Positions 57,765-64,000 of a DNA stretch of 64,000 nt are shown here, piece by piece. Under the pieces are notes generated by a model. That model saw only the letters and a program-made list of their open reading frames with translations. It did not search any database and was not told where the DNA came from. The translations under genes and the position numbers were made by a program. Each line of letters begins with the position of its first letter. Positions within the stretch are counted from its first letter, which is position 1. The stretch comes from an uncultured Oscillibacter sp. (GTDB taxonomy: Bacteria > Bacillota > Clostridia > Oscillospirales > Oscillospiraceae): assembly GCA_910584075.1 (NCBI GenBank), contig CAJTZI010000004.1, positions 18,125-82,124 of the forward strand, read 5' to 3'.

Positions 57765-57793
57765 TTGACTTGTAAAAAAGACTGTGGTATACT
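57765..57793 (+). promoter_or_regulatory. Strong divergent promoter
   Basis: TTGACT (57765-57770) and TATACT (57788-57793), spacer 17, facing away from the radical SAM gene 15 bases from its promoter. Confidence 0.8.
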
Positions 57794-57798
57794 GCATT

Positions 57799-57875
57799 AT
57801 GTTGTGTGAACAGAAGCCTCTGAGTCTGTCTTTTGTTCAGGAGAGATCAGGTATGGCCATACCTGGTCTTTTCCT
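57799..57875 (+). ncRNA. Candidate small RNA divergent from radical SAM cassette
   Basis: From the expected start at about 57800 the transcript is only about 75 nt: a first hairpin GAACAGAAG...CTTTTGTTC (about 57808-57839), then a terminator stem CAGGTAT / ATACCTG with loop GGCC (57848-57865) and a U-rich tail TTTTCCTTTC. An ATG at the start position opens a 42-codon frame without a ribosome site, so a coding role is less likely. Confidence 0.55.
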
Positions 57876-57879
57876 TTCA

Positions 57880-58398
57880 TCCATATTTTACAGCTGGATT
57901 TCTCATTTTGCAATAGCTGGATTGTGAATCTGATCTAAAGTTCTTGAATCAGAAATTTTAAATTCTAAAATCGGAAATCCTACTGTCGAATTATTTATTT
58001 GCTTTATATTGATTTTTGCTTTGGAAACAGTACTGTGCTGTATGCCTCGTGCAGAATGTGGATACCACAGAACGTCTGGAGAAGTCCAAAAAAGGAGAAT
58101 ATTGGGCTGAGTAAAGAGATAACTACAAAGATTTGATATAAAGAACTATATGTCCGATGCAGAACTTAGGGACGAAATTGATCTGCATATTTGGTATGTT
58201 GAGTTTTACAATTGCTAACCTTTGCATCGCACATTGAGAAACCTAACGCCATGTCAAGCAACCAAGAAAGCCGTGAACTGCAAGGCCTAAGACTGACATA
58301 GGTGATGTCAGTAGGGGTTCGAATCCTGCAATTTACACGTTTTGCACTCTGATTTTGAATTGTTTGTCTTTGGCTAGTGACAAATGGAGCATTAAGTT
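57880..58398. other. AT-rich gap with remnants and a tRNA-like 3' segment
   Basis: About 500 bases without a supportable gene. A 22-codon frame at about 58150-58218 (MSDAELRDEIDLHI, then aromatic residues and a final Cys) has only a weak ribosome site. Around 58273-58336 the sequence GTGAACT...GGGGTTCGAATCC...AATTTAC resembles the acceptor and T-arm of a tRNA but lacks a normal D arm and CCA. Confidence 0.4.
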
Positions 58399-58437
58399 AA
58401 AAAAGCCTGTAGTCCTTGAACCGCAAGGGCTACAGGC
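58399..58437 (-). terminator. Terminator of the metallophosphoesterase/recombinase transcript
   Basis: Minus-strand stem GCCTGTAG...CTACAGGC with an inner CCTTG/CAAGG helix, followed by TTTTTTAAC. Confidence 0.75.
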
Positions 58438-58440
58438 AAA

Positions 58441-58501
58441 GAACGACCCTACCCAATCCGAACAACTGACAACAATTTGTTCAGATTGGGTAGGGTCGTT
58501 C
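58441..58501. repeat. Long inverted repeat downstream of metallophosphoesterase
   Basis: 25-base arms with a single mismatch: GAACGACCCTACCCAATC plus CGAACAA at the left, their complement at the right, separated by about 11 bases. It is adjacent to but separate from the terminator. Confidence 0.65.
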
Positions 58502-58541
58502 AGGCGGGAACCTATCGTGCTCCCGCCCTGTCGGACTCTTT

Positions 58542-59294
58542 TCACAATTTCAATCTGATGATCTGCTCGTACAGCAGAACATATTTTTCCCGTATGACCC
58601 GGTTGGTATGATAGTGTCCAAAAAACTGATATTTGAACCGGCATCGCTGGGACACTTCCTCCAGGAAGTCGGTCAGGGCATCGGCTTTGTAAAATCCACC
58701 GCTCAGTTCGTCCTGCACCGAGGTGGGGCAGCAGTGGCTGATGATGTAGTCCACCGCCCAGCCCGCTCTGTCCAGGTTGGCCCTGGCGGTCTGGTACTCC
58801 TCCTTGTTGGGCAGCTCCTCTTTCCACCAGGAGCGGTGGTTCACGCGAAACATCGCACCCCTGGCGTTCAGTTCCCTGCATTTCTTCTTGAACAGAGGAT
58901 CATCTGGCTCCAGGATGCCGTCCTGGATATCGTGGCTGCTGGCACCGCCCATGGTGAAGAAGGTCTTGCCCTGGATGTCGTAGATCTGCCCTCGCATCAG
59001 GTGGATCACCGAGGGGCGGATACGCTGTACTTTACCGCTGTGCCAGTCCTCAATCGGGAACTCAGCCAGCATATCGAAGTTTTCATGATTGCCGGAGATA
59101 AATAGGGTGGTAAAGGGCTTTGCCTCCAGCCAGTCCAGCCAGTGGCGTTCTTCCGCGCTGCCGTCCCAGATACCTCCAAAGTCGCCGGCGATCATGACGC
59201 AGTCATCCTTGGTCAGTTCCGCCTGCTCATAGAAAATTTTCTTCTTGAAGCGGGTAAAATCGCCATGGGTGTCGCCTGTTATGAAAATTGCCAT
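58542..59294 (-). CDS. Calcineurin-like metallophosphoesterase
   Basis: A 250-residue metallophosphoesterase: ITGDTHGDFTRFKKK (motif DxH), VMIAGDFGGIWDG (GD), LFISGNHENFDML (GNHE), IISHCCP and FFGHYH. All metal ligands are present. Relatives cleave phosphodiesters or phosphoproteins and are frequent cargo of clostridial integrative elements. ATG 59294 has GGAGG upstream. Last gene of the recombinase operon. Confidence 0.88.
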   Translation of the reverse strand: MAIFITGDTHGDFTRFKKKIFYEQAELTKDDCVMIAGDFGGIWDGSAEERHWLDWLEAKPFTTLFISGNHENFDMLAEFPIEDWHSGKVQRIRPSVIHLMRGQIYDIQGKTFFTMGGASSHDIQDGILEPDDPLFKKKCRELNARGAMFRVNHRSWWKEELPNKEEYQTARANLDRAGWAVDYIISHCCPTSVQDELSGGFYKADALTDFLEEVSQRCRFKYQFFGHYHTNRVIREKYVLLYEQIIRLKL

Positions 59295-59317
59295 GCCATA
59301 TTCCTCCATGCATTATT

Positions 59318-60958
59318 TTAGCACAGTTTCCTATCGATCACAACATCCGCATCCCTGATCTTGACCTGGATGGTTTCAGCGTCCACCACGGTGACCCGCT
59401 CCACAAACCTACGGGTGAGGGTGTCATCGTACTCCGTGAAGCACATGGGCTGCTCATCCAGCCAAGCCTCCATCTCCTGCCGCCTGGAGGCTTGGGCGGC
59501 CTGCCGCTCCTCATCCTGCTGGCAGGCTGCGATCTGGTCCAGGATACTCTGTTTCTCCGCCGTCACCGTTTCGAGCTGGGCGTTCAGTTCCGCGTCATCT
59601 TTGGTCTCCAGGATCTTGTCCACCAGGGCCGCCTGTTCCGCAGTGAGGGCATCCAGCCTCTGCCGCAGTTCCAGAAGGCTTATACCGCCGTCCTCTCCGC
59701 CGCTCCGGGCCAGCTCCGCCAGTTCCAGGACATCGGCCTTGACCTCATCCCGGATGGCGCCGTACTCGTTCAGCGCGGCCACGATGGCCCGGTGGAGCCT
59801 GTCCTCGTCCAGCGTGGGGGAGTTGTGGCAGTATTTCGTACCGAATTCCAGTCGGGAGACACACCGCCAGACGATCCGTTTCTTCCCGTTTCTGGCCCAA
59901 GTGCAGCGTTTGTAGGGCGTACCGCACTCCCCGCACACCAGCAGCTCGGACAGGGCGTATCTGGCGGAGTATTTGCCCTGCTCGGTCTTGGCGCTTTTCT
60001 GCATCACCTTCCGCTTGCTGGCCCTGCGGGCCATCTCCTCCTTCACCCGGTAATAGATATCTCTGGGGATGATGGCAGGGTGATGGTCCCTGCTGTAGTA
60101 CATGGGCAGCTCGCCGTTGTTTTTCACCGTCTTTTTGTTCCCGATGGGGCCGGTGGTGTAGGTCTTTTGCCGCAGGCCGTCACCGATGTACTTCTCACTG
60201 GTCAGGATGTTCTGGATCACCTGCCGTGACCAGCCCTGGATGCCTGCCGCCGTTGGGATGTTTTTCTCGACCAATTCCCGCTGGATATCGCCCAGGCTGC
60301 GGCCCTCCAGGTAGCGGGTGTAGATCAGCCGCACCGTCTCGGCCTCATCCGGGTCGATCTCCGGCCTGCCGTCCGGCCCCCGGCGGTAGCCCAGGGTCCT
60401 GCTGTACTGGAAAGGGATCTTGCCCTCTTTCATGCTCTGACGTATCCCAGGGATGATGTTCAAGCTCATGGACTCGCTCTCTGCCTGGGAAAAGCTGCTG
60501 AACAGGGTGATCAGGAACTCGCTGGACTCGGTCAGCGTATTGATGTTTTCCTTTTCAAAGATCACAGCGATGCCCCTGGCTTTGAGGGCGCGGATCACCT
60601 TGAGGCAGTCCACCGTGTTCCGGGCAAACCGGGAGGCGGACTTGGTGAGGATCATGTCGATACGTCCCCGCTTGCAGGCGGCGATCATACGGTTGAACTC
60701 CGTCCGCTTTTTCATGCTGGTGCCGCTCAGACCCTCGTCCGCGAAGATCCCGGCCATCTCCCAATCGGGGTTTTCCTCGATCTTCTGCGTGTAGTAGTTC
60801 TGTTGGGCGGCGTAGCTGCTCTGCTGTTCCTCGCTGTCGGTGGACACCCGGCAGTAGGCAGCGACACGCTGTCTGCCGCTGTGCCTGGGGCCGCTGGCGG
60901 GGGCGGGCTTGGTGGCGGGGATGACGCGCACCCTGCGCTCCAATACTGCCTGTTCCAT
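59318..60958 (-). CDS. Large serine recombinase
   Basis: A 546-residue large serine recombinase. Resolvase domain: RVAAYCRVSTDSEEQQSSYA (catalytic Ser in CRVSTD), IFADEGLSGTSMKKR, SASRFARNTVDCLKVIRALK. Then the recombinase domain (about 170-290), a zinc ribbon (LLVCGECGTPYKRC...CHN) and a C-terminal coiled coil (about 420-490). It should integrate or excise the element. Complete and probably active. Follows the 258-residue recombinase-like gene by 14 bases. Confidence 0.92.
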   Translation of the reverse strand: MEQAVLERRVRVIPATKPAPASGPRHSGRQRVAAYCRVSTDSEEQQSSYAAQQNYYTQKIEENPDWEMAGIFADEGLSGTSMKKRTEFNRMIAACKRGRIDMILTKSASRFARNTVDCLKVIRALKARGIAVIFEKENINTLTESSEFLITLFSSFSQAESESMSLNIIPGIRQSMKEGKIPFQYSRTLGYRRGPDGRPEIDPDEAETVRLIYTRYLEGRSLGDIQRELVEKNIPTAAGIQGWSRQVIQNILTSEKYIGDGLRQKTYTTGPIGNKKTVKNNGELPMYYSRDHHPAIIPRDIYYRVKEEMARRASKRKVMQKSAKTEQGKYSARYALSELLVCGECGTPYKRCTWARNGKKRIVWRCVSRLEFGTKYCHNSPTLDEDRLHRAIVAALNEYGAIRDEVKADVLELAELARSGGEDGGISLLELRQRLDALTAEQAALVDKILETKDDAELNAQLETVTAEKQSILDQIAACQQDEERQAAQASRRQEMEAWLDEQPMCFTEYDDTLTRRFVERVTVVDAETIQVKIRDADVVIDRKLC

Positions 60959-60972
60959 GGTGACCTCCTTGC

Positions 60973-61749
60973 CTATTTGAAGTGGACTGTTATGGTTCCA
61001 TCTGCGATGGTGATATGAGAAACCGCCTGACCGAAGCGTTTGAGATCCACTTCGGCTGGGCGGCTGAAAGGTTCAGATTCAGTTGGGGCGGGACAGCAGT
61101 CGTACCGTGCGGAGGCCCCCTGCAAAATCAGGGCCACAATGTCCTCTGGCTTGTCGGGATGCTCCAGCCCCCGGTTGATGGCGTTGGTCAGGCGGATCAC
61201 CTCGCCGGACGGGGCGTAGGGCTGTTCCGTGGGGTGGTCATGTTCCGCCATCTGGCAGAACACCTCGTTCATCAGCTCAGTGTCAGAAATCGTGACCAGC
61301 GCACCGCAGCGGATACATTTGAGGTACAAGGTATCCGCCCTGCGGTTCTTCCCGGCCAGCCGGTGTAGGTCCCCCTCGCAGCAGGCACAGCGCAGGTATG
61401 GCTTTAGGCGGAGGGCCGGACGGTCCTTGGGCGGTGCGTGGCCAGCCGTTTTTTCCCGGATTACTCTCTGGACAGTGTGGAATGTCTCAGTGTCAATGAT
61501 AGCGGGATATCCCTTCTGTCCGGTGTAGCAGGGATTCTCCAACAGACGCTTCACCTTATGCTTGTTCCAGAGCGGGGCCTCGGTGCTGAACGGGGTACCG
61601 TCATCGTTGAGCGTTTCCGCAATGCTTTGATAGGAACCGCCGGCGATATACAGCGTTGTGATCCGCTGGACCGTTTCCGCCTCCTGGGGGACGATGGCCA
61701 GCTCACCGTTTTCGATGTGGTAGCCATATAAATTCTTCCGATTTATCAT
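60973..61749 (-). CDS. Recombinase-like accessory protein without catalytic domain
   Basis: A 258-residue protein containing the recombinase domain (YGYHIENGELAIVPQEAETV, then SYQSIAETLNDDGTPF) and a zinc ribbon (LRCACCEGDLHRLAGKNRRA ... CIRCG) but no N-terminal resolvase domain or catalytic Ser. Rather than a random truncation, it has its own ribosome site (GAGGTGGG) and ATGA overlap with the upstream recombinase, so it is probably a DNA-binding helper of the two catalytic recombinases. Confidence 0.8.
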   Translation of the reverse strand: MINRKNLYGYHIENGELAIVPQEAETVQRITTLYIAGGSYQSIAETLNDDGTPFSTEAPLWNKHKVKRLLENPCYTGQKGYPAIIDTETFHTVQRVIREKTAGHAPPKDRPALRLKPYLRCACCEGDLHRLAGKNRRADTLYLKCIRCGALVTISDTELMNEVFCQMAEHDHPTEQPYAPSGEVIRLTNAINRGLEHPDKPEDIVALILQGASARYDCCPAPTESEPFSRPAEVDLKRFGQAVSHITIADGTITVHFK

Positions 61750-63305
61750 CTGCCCACCTCCGGTCGCTGCTCCGTCAGTTCGATGCCGCCGTATAGGCGG
61801 AATCGAATGCGGGTTTGGGACTCCGCTGTGATCTTCTCCACCAGATCGGAGAACAGGGCTTCATCGAAGCTGTCCAACTGTTCCGGGCCGCTGTGAATGA
61901 TATCCGCCGTCTGGCGCAGGGTGTCCATGACCTCCTCGATGCCCTCATTCTTCAGCAGGCGGCGGCGCTCCCGCCGAAGCTCTGTCAGCTTGGCCTCGAT
62001 GTCCAACAGCTTGGCAGAACAGGCAGCTTCGTCCAGCAGGCCCCTGCTTCGGAGCGTACTGACCTTATAGCTCTGCTCAGAGGCGGTGGCGATGGCCTTG
62101 TTCACCTCCAGCATGGCGGGATTGTCCCGCTGGAGGGCTTCGTTCAAATCATGAAGCTGTGTAAGGACGGGCTTCAGGATGATGCCCTCATGAAGCTTGA
62201 GTTTGTTATACATCCGCACGAAGGCGGCGTAGATCTCACCCTCTGGGATACGGCCCATGGGGCATTTCCGTGACTGATCATTGTGCGTTCTGCAAGCCCA
62301 TGTGACATATCCGCTCTTGGTTTCTTTGCGGGAAAAAACGGAGCCGCAAAGTCCGCAATATATGGTTTTCGTCAGCAGATATTTTTTCTTGGACATTCCT
62401 CTGGTCGATGACCTCCGCTGTATCAGGGCGTTGGCCCGGTCAAACATTTCTTTTGATATAATGGCCGGGTGGGTAGCGTCCACATAATACTGGTCCTTTT
62501 CACCCTGGTTTCTCTTTTTTATAAAGGGGAAGCTGTCTGTTGCCAAGGTTTTCTGACACAGTGCATCGCCAATATATTTTTCATTTCGGAGAATGTAGGA
62601 GACGGCGAAGGTGTTCCACTGCTCTTTTCCATCCCGTGTTCGTAAACCCATATCAGTCAGAGCGGCGGCGATCTCCGTTGTGCTTTCTCCTGACAGGTAG
62701 CGGGTAAAAATCAAACGAATAATGGCTGCTTCTTTTTCGTGGATCTCCAGATTCTTCCCGTCCTTGATGCGGTAGCCATAGGGCGCTTTGCAGGTGATGA
62801 ACTCGCCCCGCTCCATCCGCCGCTTATAGCTGATCCGCTGGTTCTGTGAGGTGGAGATGGACTCCTGCTGGGCCAGGGCGCCGGAGACGCTCACCATCAG
62901 TTCGGTGGTGAGCGTTTCCGTGTTGATGTTCTCTTTTTCAAAGTAGACGGTCACGCCCAGGCCCATCAGCTCCCGCAGGGCGGCGAGGCAGTCTTTCGTG
63001 TTCCGTGCGAAGCGGGAGACGGATTTCACCAGCACCTTGTCGATCCGGCCCTTCCGGCAGTCGGCCATCATGCGGTTGAAGTCCTCCCGCTGCTCCATTC
63101 GGGTACCTGTCAGGCCCTCGTCAGCGTAGATGTCCACCAATTCCCAGCCCTCATGCTGTCCGATCTCCTCGGTGTATTTGCGGATCTGGCTGGCGTAGGA
63201 ATGAAGCTGATCAGAGGAATCAGAACTGACCCGGCAGTAGGCCGCCACCCGCAGGGTATCGGGGTTTTTCTCGCTGGGCGGGATGACAGTGACGTTTTTG
63301 CTCAT
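61746..63305 (-). CDS. Large serine recombinase
   Basis: A 519-residue large serine recombinase. RVAAYCRVSSDSSDQLHSYA (catalytic Ser), IYADEGLTGTRMEQR, SVSRFARNTKDCLAALREL; recombinase domain about 165-290; zinc ribbon (YCGLCGSVFSRKE ... CRTH) and a C-terminal coiled coil (AKLTELRRERRRLLKNEGIE). Complete. First of three recombinase-family genes with ATGA coupling to the second. Confidence 0.92.
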   Translation of the reverse strand: MSKNVTVIPPSEKNPDTLRVAAYCRVSSDSSDQLHSYASQIRKYTEEIGQHEGWELVDIYADEGLTGTRMEQREDFNRMMADCRKGRIDKVLVKSVSRFARNTKDCLAALRELMGLGVTVYFEKENINTETLTTELMVSVSGALAQQESISTSQNQRISYKRRMERGEFITCKAPYGYRIKDGKNLEIHEKEAAIIRLIFTRYLSGESTTEIAAALTDMGLRTRDGKEQWNTFAVSYILRNEKYIGDALCQKTLATDSFPFIKKRNQGEKDQYYVDATHPAIISKEMFDRANALIQRRSSTRGMSKKKYLLTKTIYCGLCGSVFSRKETKSGYVTWACRTHNDQSRKCPMGRIPEGEIYAAFVRMYNKLKLHEGIILKPVLTQLHDLNEALQRDNPAMLEVNKAIATASEQSYKVSTLRSRGLLDEAACSAKLLDIEAKLTELRRERRRLLKNEGIEEVMDTLRQTADIIHSGPEQLDSFDEALFSDLVEKITAESQTRIRFRLYGGIELTEQRPEVGR

Positions 63306-63368
63306 GCCTGGGGCCTCCTTCCTCTGGGTACCGACAACACTACCACACCCTGGCGGGAATAGCTATCA

Positions 63369-63518
63369 CTATTCCCACACAGTTGCGGGGCGGTAGCGCT
63401 CCAGGGCCAGCCGCTTGGCGGCCCACAGTTCCTCAGCGGATAGAAGGCCGGCCTCCGCTGCCTGCTCCAGCAGACGGGTCACCAGGATATACCGCATCTC
63501 GTTCTTCACATCGATCAT
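63369..63518 (-). CDS. Small recombinase-associated protein
   Basis: A 49-residue frame: MIDVKNEMRYILVTRLLEQA, then ELWAAKRLALERYRPATVWE. Two helices with a conserved-looking RYRPATVWE end; similar small proteins accompany serine recombinases in clostridial elements. It overlaps the stop of the helicase gene (ATGA), so it is co-translated. Function unknown; it may be a recombination directionality or accessory factor. Confidence 0.7.
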   Translation of the reverse strand: MIDVKNEMRYILVTRLLEQAAEAGLLSAEELWAAKRLALERYRPATVWE

Positions 63519-64000
63519 GCGGATGCCTCCCGGAAATAGTCCGGCCCCTTCACCTGCTGGATAAACCGCGCCACGTCCTCCAGGCTGCCGGTGACGGGCA
63601 TCTCCGGCAGGGCGGCCAGCACATCCTTGCTGTAGCGCTTGCCCTTGGCGGCCCGCTCATCCAGGATGGCCACCACGCAGGTGTCGGTCTCGGTGCGGAT
63701 GGCCCGCCCGAAGCCCTGCTTCAGCTTGATCTGCATCTCCGGCACCACCACCGCCCGGATGAACAGCCGGAGGGTGGTGTGATTCTCCCGCTCTTTTTCC
63801 TTCAGAGCGTCCGGGACGGCGAAGGGCAAACGGGGGATGATCAGCAGGGACACGCAGTCACCAGGGAAGTCAAAACCCTCCCATGCGGCCCCGGTGGCCA
63901 GTAAGACGCTTCCCGGCTGGCCCTTGAACAGCTCCATGGTATGTACCGCGTTCCGGCCCATGGTGAACAGCGGATAGCGAAGACCGTGGTTCGGCAGGCG
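63515..64000 (-). CDS. DinG/Rad3-like helicase, C-terminal part
   Basis: The frame enters from the right edge; the 161 C-terminal residues visible include SVLLATGAAWEGFDFPGDCV, IIPRLPFAVPDALKEKERE and the motif VI sequence KQGFGRAIRTETDTCVVAIL. These are typical of XPD/DinG superfamily 2 helicases. It lies upstream of the recombinase genes and is probably part of the same mobile module. N-terminal Walker and iron-sulfur regions are outside the window. Confidence 0.85.
   Translation of the reverse strand, partial: RLPNHGLRYPLFTMGRNAVHTMELFKGQPGSVLLATGAAWEGFDFPGDCVSLLIIPRLPFAVPDALKEKERENHTTLRLFIRAVVVPEMQIKLKQGFGRAIRTETDTCVVAILDERAAKGKRYSKDVLAALPEMPVTGSLEDVARFIQQVKGPDYFREASA

Noticed and set aside
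57799..57927. A 42-residue peptide as RiPP precursor on the divergent transcript
   Set aside because: The ATG coincides with the predicted transcript start, there is no ribosome site, and a terminator interrupts the frame.

Overview
The window looks like a chromosomal segment of a GC-rich clostridial gut bacterium, most likely of the Oscillospiraceae (Flavonifractor, Lawsonibacter or Oscillibacter relatives). The evidence is Firmicute-type Shine-Dalgarno sequences (AGGAGG), sigma-A promoters with 17-base spacers, a purine riboswitch, YlmH, DUF896 and XpaC-like genes, and an unrelated AT-rich island near the right end. The genus call is inference, because no rRNA or other phylogenetic marker is present.

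Layout. (1) 1-2862, minus strand: a three-gene operon of unknown function (514-residue glycine-rich membrane protein, TerB-like protein, ISG12-like glycine/alanine-rich membrane protein cut by the window edge). (2) 3294-7984, plus: ABC exporter, YlmH, DUF4177, DUF896, XpaC-like and a membrane-anchored protein, tightly packed. (3) 8039-16030: an autoregulated Xre/membrane-protein pair, an orphan zinc-type binding lipoprotein behind a Fur-family box, a DUF1576 permease, a Sel1/membrane-protein pair, and a uracil permease preceded by a leader-peptide attenuator. (4) 16292-19699: DUF523/DUF3783/Nudix operon, TipA-like MerR regulator, YjbQ and Smr genes divergent from a fully symmetric promoter. 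(5) 19988-23216: DUF6282 hydrolase and TRAP permeases whose binding-protein gene is a 3' fragment. (6) 23820-34863: SleB-like hydrolase, glutamate dehydrogenase, DUF4349 lipoprotein, metallo-beta-lactamase-fold hydrolase, acyl-ACP thioesterase, HAD phosphatase, then a TetM-like GTPase fused to a YacP/Rae1-type nuclease, overlapping a divergent signal peptidase II. IS30, Imm22 and MITE-like debris lies between these genes. (7) 35282-45173: a divergent type II topoisomerase pair split by a REP-transposase remnant and an Xre/ribbon-helix-helix pair, then YitT, LUD-domain protein, a lipoprotein, tRNA-Gly and GlmM. (8) 45439-50028: purine module with guanine-class riboswitch, 8-oxoguanine deaminase and two purine permeases.

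(9) 50150-64000 is an integrated mobile region. It has a truncated coding tail and GGGCACCA direct repeats at the left, an AT-rich six-gene cassette (50766-57683: SPASM-type radical SAM, MFS-like protein, SPL-like radical SAM, DHODH-like barrel, Xre sensor, catalytically degenerate RelA-like protein with two TGS domains), a divergent small-RNA candidate, and then a GC-richer module with a metallophosphoesterase, three large serine-recombinase family genes, a 49-residue protein and a DinG-like helicase running off the edge.

The cassette at 50766-57683 is the best candidate for an undescribed system. Others worth following are the 1-2862 operon, the GTPase-nuclease fusion, the UTP-type attenuator and the apparent ON-type purine riboswitch. 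Several palindromic repeat families (3026, 26983, 27244, 43007; 29933; 8791/37656) appear beside pseudogenes.
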